A stretch of 64,000 bases of DNA from CAYQQK01 sp964420065 (lineage in GTDB: Bacteria; Bacillota; Dethiobacteria; DTU022), in the NCBI GenBank assembly GCA_964420065.1, contig CAYQQK010000004.1:70590-134589 (forward strand), written 5' to 3'. Within the stretch, counting starts at the first letter, position 1. The number at the start of each line of letters is the position of its first letter. The notes under the pieces were generated by a model, which made no database searches, had not been told where the DNA came from, and worked only from the letters and a program-made list of their open reading frames with translations. This document shows positions 51,179 to 60,652 of the stretch, one piece after another. The position numbers and the translations under genes were made by a program.

Positions 51179-53176
51179 ATGCCCGATCATTTGATTTTCA
51201 AACAACAACCGGATGGCGAGCCGGATCCAGCCTGGCCGGCCCGGTTGAGAGCGGAGTTGAACCCGGAACAGCACCGTTTTGCTACCGCTGCCGAACCTGT
51301 CATTCTGGGCCTGGCCGGACCCGGTTCGGGTAAAACGCGGGCGCTGGTTTACCGGGCCGCCCACCTGATACAGAGTGGGTGGGCGCCGGAGCACCTGTTA
51401 TTGCTTACCTTTACCAACAAGGCTGCCGAGGAAATGCGGCTCCGTTTGGAGCAGCTGCTCGGCTTTTTACCCCAAGGGCTTTGGGCGGGTACTTTCCATA
51501 GCATCGGGGCCCGTATCTTGCGCCGCCACGCCGGTCTGGCAGGCCGAACCGCCCGGTTCACCATTCTCGATGCAGACGATTCCCGGGGGCTTCTTGGGCG
51601 GATCGTCCGATCCTGTTCTCCATCCCTCCCCAAGGAGGAGCAGACTTTGCTCGTCAAGCGAGGCCTGCTCGAACGGATCATCACCCAGGCGGCCAATTCG
51701 GCACTTAGCGTGCGGGAAGTGATGCTGGAGTATTATTCTTACCATCGGAATTATTTGCCTCTGGTCGAACGGCTGGCCGCCGCTTACACGGAGCATAAAG
51801 AATCGGCCAACGCCTTTGACTTTGACGATTTATTGGTTTGCTGGTTGGACCTGTTTACTGGGCATCCCGAGGTGGAGCAAATCTACCGGCGCCGTTTTTG
51901 CCATGTCCTGGTAGATGAATTCCAGGATACCAATCTGGTTCAGGCGCGCCTGGTGGATCGGTTTATCGGGGAAAGCAACGTCTGTGTCGTTGGGGACGAC
52001 GCCCAGTCGATTTATGGTTTTCGTTTCGCCCAGGTGGAGAACATTCTTTCCCTTCCGGAAAAATATCCGGGCTGTCTGGTGGTGCGCATGGAACAAAATT
52101 ATCGCAGCACCCCGCAAATCGTTGCCCTGGCGGATTGTTCGATCGCCTTTAACCGGGATCGGCTTACGAAAAAAATCTTTTCCCGCCGGCCGACCGGTGA
52201 AAAACCCCTGGTGATCGAAGCGACGACGGCGACGGGAGAAGCTGCCTATATCGGGGAGCAGTTGGACACGCTGCACGCCGCAGGCCTGCCCTGGCGCGAA
52301 ATGGCCGTTCTCTACCGCAGTTCCTATCTTACCCCCGAGGTGGAATTTGCCCTGACCCGGCGCGGCGTTCCTTACCGCACCTTCGGCGGCCTGAAGTTTT
52401 TACAGAAGGGCCATATCAAAGATATTCTGGCCTATTTCAGAATCCTTTACAACCCTTTTGATGAGACGGCCTGGCGCCGCGCCGCGATGCTGCAAACCGG
52501 ACTCGGTCCGTCCACTTTTGCCGCTCTCTGGCGCGAGCTACGCGATTTTCCCGATCCTTTAAGCGCGGCGTGGGCCGGCAAGGTTGTCCCGGCTCGGGGC
52601 AAGGCCGGCTGGCAGTCGCTGCTTGAGGCTCTGGCGGAGGCGCACCGGCAGGAGCCCGCGGTGGACCGGATGATTGGAACCATGATGCAGTGTTCCTACG
52701 CCGCGCTGTTGCAACGAAACTATCCCGACCAGTTTGAAGAGCGCAGTGAAGGCATCGCCAGGCTGGCCTTTTACGGAAGCCGATTTCACAGTCCGGCCGC
52801 TTTCCTTGAATCACTGGTTCTGGAGGAATCCCTTTTTGCCGACGCCGCCGAACGCGATTTGAATACGGGTTATGTTACCCTTTCGACCATTCACAGCGCC
52901 AAAGGGAAGGAATGGGACGCTGTTTTTTTGATCGGTTTGAATGACGGCCACTTTCCGCGCCGGATAGATGATCGCGACCTGTCCGAAGAACGCCGCCTTT
53001 TCTACGTCGCGGTGACCCGGGCCCGCAGTCATCTTTATCTTTCCACCTACCGTCATGATGTGCGCCGCTGGGGTGGGTCCCAGGGCACGCCCTCACTTTT
53101 TTTGCGAGAATTGCCGGCCCGGATCTACCGCACGACTCGTTTTGAGGAGGACAATGATTGGTATCCGGCCTTTTGA
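51179..53176 (+). CDS. UvrD/PcrA/Rep-family DNA helicase
   Basis: 665 residues, superfamily 1 helicase. Motifs in order: AGPGSGKTRALVYRAAHL (I), LTFTNKAAEEMRLRL (Ia), LVDEFQDTN (II), VGDDAQSIYGFR (III), EQNYRSTPQI (IV), TLSTIHSAKGKEWDAVFLIGLNDG (V), EERRLFYVAVTRARSHLYLS (VI). It is shorter than PcrA (about 730) and lacks its C-terminal RNA-polymerase-binding tail, so it is a paralogue rather than PcrA itself. Likely role is repair or replication-fork processing. Confidence 0.9.
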   Translation: MPDHLIFKQQPDGEPDPAWPARLRAELNPEQHRFATAAEPVILGLAGPGSGKTRALVYRAAHLIQSGWAPEHLLLLTFTNKAAEEMRLRLEQLLGFLPQGLWAGTFHSIGARILRRHAGLAGRTARFTILDADDSRGLLGRIVRSCSPSLPKEEQTLLVKRGLLERIITQAANSALSVREVMLEYYSYHRNYLPLVERLAAAYTEHKESANAFDFDDLLVCWLDLFTGHPEVEQIYRRRFCHVLVDEFQDTNLVQARLVDRFIGESNVCVVGDDAQSIYGFRFAQVENILSLPEKYPGCLVVRMEQNYRSTPQIVALADCSIAFNRDRLTKKIFSRRPTGEKPLVIEATTATGEAAYIGEQLDTLHAAGLPWREMAVLYRSSYLTPEVEFALTRRGVPYRTFGGLKFLQKGHIKDILAYFRILYNPFDETAWRRAAMLQTGLGPSTFAALWRELRDFPDPLSAAWAGKVVPARGKAGWQSLLEALAEAHRQEPAVDRMIGTMMQCSYAALLQRNYPDQFEERSEGIARLAFYGSRFHSPAAFLESLVLEESLFADAAERDLNTGYVTLSTIHSAKGKEWDAVFLIGLNDGHFPRRIDDRDLSEERRLFYVAVTRARSHLYLSTYRHDVRRWGGSQGTPSLFLRELPARIYRTTRFEEDNDWYPAF

Positions 53177-53192
53177 ACCGCTTTTCCGACGG

Positions 53193-53221
53193 TAGACCGT
53201 TTTAAACCGGTATAGTATAAT
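53193..53221 (+). promoter_or_regulatory. promoter of the citramalate synthase gene
   Basis: TAGACC (-35, four of six matches) and a perfect TATAAT (-10) with 17-bp spacing, 63 bp before the ATG. Confidence 0.6.
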
Positions 53222-53284
53222 AAATCCTGTATTATTTTTATAGATCATTATTTTGGAGCATTATTGATCCGGGAGGGCCGTGAA

Positions 53285-54904
53285 ATGCCGTCACTGTTAA
53301 TCTACGACACTACCTTACGGGACGGGAGCCAGCGCGAGGGAATTTCTCTTTCGGTGGAAGACAAACTAAAAATTGCGGAAAAGCTGGACCAGCTCGGGGT
53401 TTCTTATATCGAGGGCGGTTGGCCCGGTTCCAATCCCAAGGATATGGAGTTTTTCCGCCGGGCCCGGGAATTTACGTTAAAAAAAGCCCGCTTTTGTGCT
53501 TTTGGCAGCACCCGCCGTCCGGGGATTGCCGTGGCGGAGGATCAAAACGTGCAAGCACTGTTGGAAGCGGGCACCTCCGTTGTTACTATTTTCGGTAAAA
53601 GCTGGGATTACCATGTTTACAGCGTTATTTCAACGACTCTTGAAGAAAACCTGGCCATGATCCGGGATACCGTGTCGCACCTGAAAGCGCAAGGGCGCGA
53701 GGTTATTTACGACGCCGAACATTTTTTCGACGGTTACAACAGCAATCCTGAGTATGCCCTGGCCACGATCAAGGCGGCCCGAGAAAGCGGGGCGGATGTG
53801 GTCGTCCTTTGCGATACCAACGGCGGGATCATGCCCTGGGAGTTGAGCGCAATTATCGCTTCGGTCAGGGAAGCAGTTCCGGTAACCTTGGGGATCCATG
53901 CCCACAACGATGCCGGGATGGCCGTAGCCAATACTCTGCTGGCGGTTCAGGGCGGGGTGACCCATGTTCAGGGTACGATCAACGGGTACGGTGAGCGTTG
54001 CGGCAATGCCAACCTGTGCACCATTATTCCCAACCTGCAACTGAAAATGGACCGGCCCGTGGTTACAGCGGAGCAACTGACCGGTCTGACCAAACTATCC
54101 CGGTATGTGGCCGAACTGGCCAATATCGTACCGGTTGAACAGCAGCCCTACGTTGGGTTCAATGCTTTTGCTCACAAAGGGGGCGTTCACGTGGACGCGG
54201 TGAGCAAGCACCCGGATACCTACGAGCATGCCGGCCCGGCCCTGGTCGGGAACCGGCGGCGGATTCTGGTATCGGAACTGACCGGGCGCAGCGGTGTTTC
54301 TTTGAAAGCCCGGGAAAATCGGATCGCTCTTTTCAAGGAGTATCCCCAAACCCGCGCCGTTCTGGAACGCTTGAAATCGATGGAATATCAGGGCTACCAG
54401 TTTGAGGGCGCCGACGGTTCCTTCGAGTTGATGGTACTGAAGACCCTGCAGGCCTACCATCCCCTTTTCAAACTGGAGGGTTTTCGTCTGATCGTCGAAA
54501 AACGTGAAAACGGCCAGCTTTACTCGGAGGCGACGATCAAAGTACGCGTGAGTGAACAGCAGGTGCATACGGCCGCCGAGGGGAACGGTCCTGTAAATGC
54601 TCTTGACAATGCTTTGCGGAAGGCCCTTGAAAAGATTTACCCGGATTTGAAAAAGATCAAACTCATGGACTACAAGGTGCGGGTGCTCGACGGCAGGGAC
54701 GGGACCGGTTCAAAAGTGCGGGTTTTGATCGAATCCCGTGATGAGTACAAGAGTTGGGGCACGGTTGGGGTTTCCCCCAACATCATCGAAGCAAGCTGGC
54801 AGGCCCTCGTGGACAGCCTTGAATATGGCCTGTTATGCCGCCGTTTGCCGGAAATGGGCAAAGCCCGGGAAATACTCTGGCAGCTTAAAGCGGAAACGAT
54901 TTGA
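53285..54904 (+). CDS. cimA: citramalate synthase
   Basis: 539 residues of the LeuA/CimA family, with LIYDTTLRDGSQREGISLS and HAHNDAGMAVANTL holding metal ligands and NGYGERCGNANL the flexible loop. The length, the C-terminal regulatory domain (SEATIKVRVSEQQVHTAAEGNGPVNALDNAL) and the FGSTRRP stretch match CimA-type proteins (Geobacter/Moorella-like, TIGR00977) rather than isopropylmalate or homocitrate synthase. It condenses pyruvate and acetyl-CoA to (R)-citramalate, giving 2-oxobutyrate and isoleucine without threonine. Confidence 0.93.
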   Translation: MPSLLIYDTTLRDGSQREGISLSVEDKLKIAEKLDQLGVSYIEGGWPGSNPKDMEFFRRAREFTLKKARFCAFGSTRRPGIAVAEDQNVQALLEAGTSVVTIFGKSWDYHVYSVISTTLEENLAMIRDTVSHLKAQGREVIYDAEHFFDGYNSNPEYALATIKAARESGADVVVLCDTNGGIMPWELSAIIASVREAVPVTLGIHAHNDAGMAVANTLLAVQGGVTHVQGTINGYGERCGNANLCTIIPNLQLKMDRPVVTAEQLTGLTKLSRYVAELANIVPVEQQPYVGFNAFAHKGGVHVDAVSKHPDTYEHAGPALVGNRRRILVSELTGRSGVSLKARENRIALFKEYPQTRAVLERLKSMEYQGYQFEGADGSFELMVLKTLQAYHPLFKLEGFRLIVEKRENGQLYSEATIKVRVSEQQVHTAAEGNGPVNALDNALRKALEKIYPDLKKIKLMDYKVRVLDGRDGTGSKVRVLIESRDEYKSWGTVGVSPNIIEASWQALVDSLEYGLLCRRLPEMGKAREILWQLKAETI

Positions 54905-54949
54905 ATACCGGGGCATTGTAACTTACAAACTAAAGCCAACCCGGTTTGA

Positions 54950-56032
54950 TTGGACCCGTATCGTCTACTGAAGGGAACGATAGCACTGAATCCAGACCGG
55001 TTATGCGGGCTGGCCACCGGAATTGGCAGCCTTCCCCACACGGATACAGATCAGGCATGGGCCCTGATTACGGCCTTCTTGCCCGAAATCCTCCACTGGC
55101 CGCAACTACCCCGGCGTAGTTCCTCCGAGGGTCTCATTGCTCAGTACCTGAATCCACTGGAGAGGGCCGGTTTGATCACCATGGGCGGGAACCAGACCCC
55201 CTCGTTTGAAACTGCACAAACGGGTTGGGATGAACGATGCAGCGTTTTTTTGGAAAAGGCCATGGCCGGGGAAGAGTTTCCCCTGCCTCGTGATTCAGCC
55301 GCCGCCCTCTATGCCCTGCTCGACCGAACGGTAACCCCGCCGTCGGGAACGGTTTGTCTGAAGGGCCAGGTTAGCGGTCCGGTTACGGTCGGTTTCCAGG
55401 TTACCGGCGCCGGGCGGAGGCCCGCGTTTTATGACGAGCTGCAACGTGAATTGATCACGGCGACCCTGGCCGGGCAGGCTCGCTGGCAATGCCGGCGTCT
55501 GGCGGAGCTGGGCTTACCGGTTCTGATTTTTATCGATGAACCCGGTCTTTATAGCTACGGCAGTTCTACCGCCGCCGCGCTCGGTAGGCGTGAGATCAAA
55601 GATAGTCTTGCTTCTATCGTTGCGGCCATCCATGATGCCGGTGGGCTGGCCGGAGCACATTGCTGCGCCGGGGTGGACTGGTCGATCTTGCTCGAACTTC
55701 CGCTGCAGGTACTCAGTTTCGATGCCTATTCTTACCTTATTTCCCTGCTGGTTTACGCCGGGGCGGTGCAGGCTTTTTTGGAGCGCGGGGGCATTCTTGC
55801 CTGGGGCATTGTCCCTACATCGGCCGCGGTTATGAAGGAGGAAATTGTTTCCCTTAAAAACCGTCTGGAAGAAGGAATGGGTGCTCTCATTAAACGGGGG
55901 GTGCGGGAAGAACTGGTTCGCACTCGCTATCTCGTTACCCCGAGCTGCGGCACCGGTGTATTGACAGTCGAACAGGCGGAACGGGTTTATCGCCTTGCCG
56001 CCTCGCTAAGGACCGCAGTGGCGGAATCATAA
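54950..56032 (+). CDS. core MetE-like methionine synthase/methylcobamide methyltransferase
   Basis: About 360 residues, a single UroD/MetE-like TIM barrel without the N-terminal half of full MetE. GIGSLPHTD opens the barrel; FIDEPGL is the acidic strand; His237-x-Cys239 in GAHCCAGVDW and Cys333 in PSCGTGVL are the expected zinc ligands. Short core-MetE enzymes of anaerobes take the methyl group from a corrinoid iron-sulfur protein to homocysteine, so that is the likely reaction. The start is unsure: TTG 54950 has no ribosome site, while a CTG at 54986 lies 9 bases after AAGGGA. Confidence 0.78.
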   Translation: MDPYRLLKGTIALNPDRLCGLATGIGSLPHTDTDQAWALITAFLPEILHWPQLPRRSSSEGLIAQYLNPLERAGLITMGGNQTPSFETAQTGWDERCSVFLEKAMAGEEFPLPRDSAAALYALLDRTVTPPSGTVCLKGQVSGPVTVGFQVTGAGRRPAFYDELQRELITATLAGQARWQCRRLAELGLPVLIFIDEPGLYSYGSSTAAALGRREIKDSLASIVAAIHDAGGLAGAHCCAGVDWSILLELPLQVLSFDAYSYLISLLVYAGAVQAFLERGGILAWGIVPTSAAVMKEEIVSLKNRLEEGMGALIKRGVREELVRTRYLVTPSCGTGVLTVEQAERVYRLAASLRTAVAES

Positions 56033-56117
56033 GCGAGACGGGTGAATCATACCCGTAAAGGACGGCGCCGGTTCACGGAAAGGTTGCGTGGTTGCCTGGA
56101 AAGGGAGTAGACGGACG

Positions 56118-57185
56118 ATGGAACAAAAAGAGCTGGAACAAATTTTGGGTGAACTGAGCCGGGAACCCGGGGTGTCCGGATTCGAGGATGCGGCGCTCGC
56201 TGTTGCTGCACGTTACTTAAATCTTTATACCGGCCGAGTGGAACGGGACCGGTTCGGCAACCTTCTTGCGTTCAAACAGGGGCGGGGCGGCCGGGAGGCG
56301 CCCTTGCTGATGCTGGCGGCACATATTGATGAAATCGGCGCTATTGTTTCCAAGATCGAGAAGGGCGGCTTTCTACGTTTTGCCCCGGTGGGGGGTATTG
56401 ATCCGCGAATCCTACCCGGGCAGGCGGTGGTGGTGCACGGCCGCAGCCTCCTGAAAGGGATGATCGGCGCCCGTCCCCCGCACCTGCTCACGGAAGAGGA
56501 GCGGCGACGTGAACTGAAGTTCGAAGATCTTTACATCGATCTGGGGTTGGATGAAGCAAGGGCACGGGAAGAGGTGTGTATCGGGGATCCGGTATCACCG
56601 GACCGCAACCCCCTGGCCCTGGCCGGCGGGCGCCGTTTGGCCGGAAAAGCCATGGACAACCGTGCCGGGGTGGCCGCCCTGGTCTGTTGCGCCGCCGATC
56701 TGGTCGGGATCGATCATTTTTGCAACCTGTGTCTGGTGGCGACGCTGCAGGAGGAGCTGGGGCTGCGGGGTGCATTGACCGCCGCTTTTGGGCTGGTGCC
56801 CGATCTGGCGGTGGCGATCGATGTGACGCACGGAAAGATTCCCGGACTCCCCCCGGGCCGGTCCTTTGAACTGGGCCGGGGACCGGTGGTGGGCGTGGGG
56901 CCAAACATACACCCGCACCTGGCCACTCAATTACGCCGGCTGGCCGAAGAGCACCGCCTGCCCTGCCAGGTTGAACCCATACCCGACTCCAGCCATACCG
57001 ACGCCTGGGCAATTCAGGTTGTCCGGGCGGGAATTCCATGCGCGGTAATTTCTGTTCCTTTACGGTATATGCATAGCCCGGTAGAATTACTGGATCTACA
57101 GGATCTGCGTCTGGCCGGGGAGCTACTGGCTCTTTTTACCCGTAGCGTTGATCGTCCCTTTGTGGAGGGGTTGCGATGCTTTTAG
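56118..57185 (+). CDS. M42 family aminopeptidase, first of three
   Basis: 355 residues. The dinuclear metal ligands are in AAHIDEIGA, AMDNRAG, LQEELGLRG, the Asp of AIDVTH and LRYMHSP. M42 (TET-type) peptidases form dodecameric shells and trim short peptides from the N terminus; the family also contains endoglucanase-annotated members. This copy differs from the other two by a longer EEERRRELKFEDLY segment. Its stop overlaps the start of the next copy by 10 bases. Confidence 0.9.
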   Translation: MEQKELEQILGELSREPGVSGFEDAALAVAARYLNLYTGRVERDRFGNLLAFKQGRGGREAPLLMLAAHIDEIGAIVSKIEKGGFLRFAPVGGIDPRILPGQAVVVHGRSLLKGMIGARPPHLLTEEERRRELKFEDLYIDLGLDEARAREEVCIGDPVSPDRNPLALAGGRRLAGKAMDNRAGVAALVCCAADLVGIDHFCNLCLVATLQEELGLRGALTAAFGLVPDLAVAIDVTHGKIPGLPPGRSFELGRGPVVGVGPNIHPHLATQLRRLAEEHRLPCQVEPIPDSSHTDAWAIQVVRAGIPCAVISVPLRYMHSPVELLDLQDLRLAGELLALFTRSVDRPFVEGLRCF

Positions 57186-58204
57186 AACGTTTATCCAACC
57201 TGGATGGAGTGTCGGGTAACGAGGCTCCGGTCCGGGCGGCACTACGAGAAATAATTGAAGGAGAAATAATGCCCGGTCGCGAGATGACCATCGAGGGAGA
57301 CACCCTGGGCAACCTCCTGGTGCGGCAAAAAGCTCCCTCCCCGGGCCTGCCCCGGATCATGTTTGCGGCCCACATGGACGAGGTGGGCCTGATGATTACC
57401 GCTGTGGAAGAAAGCGGCCTTTTGCGTTTCCGCCCGGTGGGGGGAATTGATCATCGCGTTCTGGTTTCGAAAGCGGTTCGCATCGGCGAAAATGCTGTCC
57501 CCGGTGTTATCGGTTGCAAGGCAATTCATCTTCAAAAACCCGGAGAACGTAAGAAACCCTACGAAGAAAGTCACCTTTACATCGATATTGGCGCCGGCGG
57601 CAGCGAAGAAGCGGAAAAGTGGGTCCGGGTGGGGGATTACGCCGCCTTTGACAGCACCTGTCTTTCGCTGGGGGACGGTTGTTACCGGGGGAAAGCCTTC
57701 GATGATCGGGCCGGTTGTGCGGTACTGCTGGATCTTCTCCGAGAAAAAGATTTGCCGCCATTCGAGGCCGCCTTTACCGCCATGGAAGAAATAGGGGCCC
57801 GCGGGGCCGCCGGAGCCGCCTACGCGCTTCGTCCGGAGGTGGCGGTGGTGCTGGAGACGACTTCAGCCTCCGACACCCCGGGTACCGAACAGGATTTTTC
57901 AGCGACCATCCTCGGCGCCGGCCCGGCCTTAAGTTTCATGGACCGCTCCTTTATTGCCGACCGCGGGCTGCTGGGCGAGCTCATCGAAGCGGCAGAAACA
58001 GGGGGGATCCCGTACCAGTACCGGCGCTTTACCGGGGCGGGAACCGATGCCGGAGCGATCGCCCTTTCCCGCCGGGGGGTACGAACGGCGGTTGTTTCGG
58101 TGCCATGCCGTTACATCCATACCCCGCTATCCTTGCTTAAAAAACAGGATTTGCTGTCCATGGCGGCTTTGCTCAAGGGATGGCTGTGTTTTGCGGCCCG
58201 CTAA
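57176..58204 (+). CDS. M42 family aminopeptidase, second of three
   Basis: 342 residues. Metal ligands are in AAHMDEVGL, AFDDRAGCA, MEEIGARG, VLETTSA (Glu in place of the Asp of the other copies) and CRYIHTP. This is the aminoacylase/glutamyl-aminopeptidase-like variety with GTEQDFS. Translation is coupled to the first copy through a 10-base overlap, behind GGAGGGG. Confidence 0.9.
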   Translation: MLLERLSNLDGVSGNEAPVRAALREIIEGEIMPGREMTIEGDTLGNLLVRQKAPSPGLPRIMFAAHMDEVGLMITAVEESGLLRFRPVGGIDHRVLVSKAVRIGENAVPGVIGCKAIHLQKPGERKKPYEESHLYIDIGAGGSEEAEKWVRVGDYAAFDSTCLSLGDGCYRGKAFDDRAGCAVLLDLLREKDLPPFEAAFTAMEEIGARGAAGAAYALRPEVAVVLETTSASDTPGTEQDFSATILGAGPALSFMDRSFIADRGLLGELIEAAETGGIPYQYRRFTGAGTDAGAIALSRRGVRTAVVSVPCRYIHTPLSLLKKQDLLSMAALLKGWLCFAAR

Positions 58205-58262
58205 GCCGGCCTGTACCCCGCTCGCCATTAAAACCGGATACCAACGTCTGAGGTGAATTGAT

Positions 58263-59255
58263 ATGGAATTTATACTGAAAGAGTTAACCGAGGCCTTCGG
58301 TCCTTCGGGTAACGAGGCTGTCGTCGGGGCGCTGATCGAAAAGAAAATTCGCGATCGGGCGGACCGCCTCTTTTATGACAACCTGGGCAACCTTGTTGCC
58401 GTCCGTGAAGGGCCGCCCCCCCGGATCATGCTTTCCGCCCATATGGATGAAATCGGAGTCGTCGTGACCCATATTGACGAAAGCGGCTTTTTACGCCTGG
58501 CGCCGGTGGGAGGGATCGCGCCGCACCTGCTTCCGGGGCAGCGTTTGCAATTTCGGTCGGGGGCAAGAGGGACGGTTTACCACGAAAAACTAAAAGAATT
58601 AAAGGAATTAGACTGGCCCAAACTCTACCTGGACCTGGGAGCGGTCGGCAGGAAAGAAGCGGCTGCAATGGTCCGGGTTGGTGATGCGGCCTGCTTTGAA
58701 CAGCCTTTTGTGCAACTGGGTGCGCGTTGTCTGGCCAAAGCCATGGACAACCGGGCCGGCTGCGCTCTGTTGATCGAAGTCTTCCATCGCTTGCCCGATC
58801 CATTGCCCCAGGAACTTTGTTTTGTTTTTTCGGTGCAAGAAGAGGTCGGCCTACGCGGGGCGCGCACGGCGGCTTATCATCTCAAACCCGACTTCGGGCT
58901 GGCCGTGGATGTTACGCGCGTCGGTGATACCCCGGAGGCGCCGTTGATGGCGGTTTCCCTGGGAAAAGGCCCGGCGGTAAAGGTCAAGGACGGTTCGGTG
59001 ATCTGTCACCCGCAGGTCCGGGAATTGATGATTCGTGTGGCGGAGGAAGCCGGCATTCCCTACCAGCTTGAGGTACTGGAACGGGGTGGAACCGATGCCG
59101 GTGCAATTCATCTTTCACGGGAGGGGGTCCCCGCCGGGGTGCTTTCGCTCCCATGCCGCTATATCCATACCGCCTCGGAAATGATCGATCTTGGTGATCT
59201 GCGTCATGGGGCAGATCTCCTGGAAAAACTTTGTCTGGCCCGGTGGAAGAGTTAA
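58263..59255 (+). CDS. M42 family aminopeptidase, third of three
   Basis: 330 residues. Metal ligands are in SAHMDEIGV, AMDNRAGCA, QEEVGLRGA, AVDVTRV and CRYIHTA. It lies 58 bp after copy two, so the three form one operon. The copies are clearly diverged from each other, which suggests either a mixed shell or three separate peptide specificities. Confidence 0.9.
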   Translation: MEFILKELTEAFGPSGNEAVVGALIEKKIRDRADRLFYDNLGNLVAVREGPPPRIMLSAHMDEIGVVVTHIDESGFLRLAPVGGIAPHLLPGQRLQFRSGARGTVYHEKLKELKELDWPKLYLDLGAVGRKEAAAMVRVGDAACFEQPFVQLGARCLAKAMDNRAGCALLIEVFHRLPDPLPQELCFVFSVQEEVGLRGARTAAYHLKPDFGLAVDVTRVGDTPEAPLMAVSLGKGPAVKVKDGSVICHPQVRELMIRVAEEAGIPYQLEVLERGGTDAGAIHLSREGVPAGVLSLPCRYIHTASEMIDLGDLRHGADLLEKLCLARWKS

Positions 59256-59283
59256 AAAAGTAAAAGCATCCGCCGGTTTACTT

Positions 59284-59313
59284 TTGCTACTGCGCGGGCA
59301 GGTATGGTATACT
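59284..59313 (+). promoter_or_regulatory. extended -10 promoter of the aminomutase gene
   Basis: TTGCTA (-35) and TGGTATACT (extended -10) with 18-bp spacing, 52 bp before the start codon. Confidence 0.6.
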
Positions 59314-59365
59314 GGCGATTAGCCTTGAATGGATGAGTTTATTCGGGGTGGGGAGGCTTTCATTC

Positions 59366-60619
59366 ATGGTAGCCGGTGAGGAAGAGAAAGACAGAAGGCT
59401 GGTGGCCCTGAAACGAGCCGAAAAGCTCAAGGAAAGTATTGCCGATTACTGCCGCGCTCTGGAGAATATTCCGAACGGGTTCGGTCGCTGGCCGCAGATC
59501 CGGGACAACCAGGAGCGGATCCGGGCTTATTTTGGCGCAACCGCGGCCCAGTGGCGGGATTGGCACTGGCACATTCAAAATCGCGTCACCACGACGGCGG
59601 TGTTGGAGGATCTTTTACCCCTTTCCGTAGCGCAGATCGAAGAAATTAACTTGACCGGATCGGTATGCCGTTGGGCCGTCTCGCCGTACTACCTCAGTTT
59701 GATCGATCCTGCAGACCCGGCGGATCCAATCCGGCGGCAGGCTATTCCCTGTGCCCTTGAATACAAAGACACTTATGGGATCGCCGATCCCATGGACGAG
59801 GAGCATAGCTCTCCCGCTGCAGCCATTAGCCGGCGTTACCCCGATCGCGTTGTGATCATGGTCACCAACCAGTGTGCGATGTACTGCCGTCATTGTCAGC
59901 GCCGTCGTAATCTTGGCGAACAGGACTACGCCACACCCCGGGCCCTGATCGAGGAGGCCCTGGAATATATCAGGGCAAACGAAGAGATCCGGGATGTGCT
60001 TTTGACCGGCGGTGACGGTTTTATGCTTGAAAATGATCAGATCGCTTGGTTGCTGGAGCAGCTTGACCGTATTCCTCACGTTGAAATCAAACGGATCGGG
60101 ACACGGACTCCGGTCACCCTTCCCTGCCGGGTCGAGGATGAACTATGTGCCATCCTTTCGCGCCACCTGCCGCTCTACGTCAATACCCATTTCAATCATC
60201 CCCTTGAAGTCACTCCGGATGCCCGGGAGGCCTGTTTCAAACTGGCCCGAGCCGGGGTAGCTTTGGGCAACCAGGCCGTCCTGCTCAAGGGAGTGAACAA
60301 CAATCCCTTTGTGATGCGCAAGTTGAACCAGGATCTGCTTAAGATCATGGTTCGTCCGTACTATATTTTCCATGCGAAAAAAGTTAGGGGGACCTCCCAT
60401 TTTCGGACCACGGTGGAGGAAGGGCTGGATATCATGGAACAGTTGCGGGGCTATACCTCCGGTCTGGCCGTGCCGGCCTTCGTGGTTAACGCACCCGGGG
60501 GACTTGGTAAAATCCCCCTGTTGCCGCAGTATCTGATCGGTTTTGGGAAGGACCATGTAAAAATAAGGACCTGGGAGAACCGAATTTTGCATTACGAAAA
60601 CAAAAAAATGGAAACCTGA
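59366..60619 (+). CDS. radical-SAM aminomutase, probably glutamate 2,3-aminomutase
   Basis: 417 residues of the lysine 2,3-aminomutase (KamA/AblA) family. The [4Fe-4S] cluster Cys are 170, 174 and 177 (CAMYCRHC); LLTGGDGFM is the SAM motif and Lys382 in NAPGGLGK is the PLP lysine. In lysine aminomutase two Asp (293 and 330 of the Clostridium subterminale enzyme) hold the substrate side-chain amine. Here the aligned residues are Lys338 (YIFHAK) and Asn375 (FVVNAP), the same pair reported for Clostridioides difficile glutamate 2,3-aminomutase. The product would be beta-glutamate, an osmolyte. No ablB acetyltransferase is adjacent. ATG 59366 follows GGGGAGG. Confidence 0.85.
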   Translation: MVAGEEEKDRRLVALKRAEKLKESIADYCRALENIPNGFGRWPQIRDNQERIRAYFGATAAQWRDWHWHIQNRVTTTAVLEDLLPLSVAQIEEINLTGSVCRWAVSPYYLSLIDPADPADPIRRQAIPCALEYKDTYGIADPMDEEHSSPAAAISRRYPDRVVIMVTNQCAMYCRHCQRRRNLGEQDYATPRALIEEALEYIRANEEIRDVLLTGGDGFMLENDQIAWLLEQLDRIPHVEIKRIGTRTPVTLPCRVEDELCAILSRHLPLYVNTHFNHPLEVTPDAREACFKLARAGVALGNQAVLLKGVNNNPFVMRKLNQDLLKIMVRPYYIFHAKKVRGTSHFRTTVEEGLDIMEQLRGYTSGLAVPAFVVNAPGGLGKIPLLPQYLIGFGKDHVKIRTWENRILHYENKKMET

Positions 60620-60652
60620 TCATATTGTCATTCGTGGTGCAGTTCATGCGCG

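Noticed and set aside
51179..53176. Assignment of the helicase as PcrA
   Set aside because: All helicase motifs are present, but the protein is short and lacks the PcrA C-terminal tail; a general UvrD/Rep-family call is safer.
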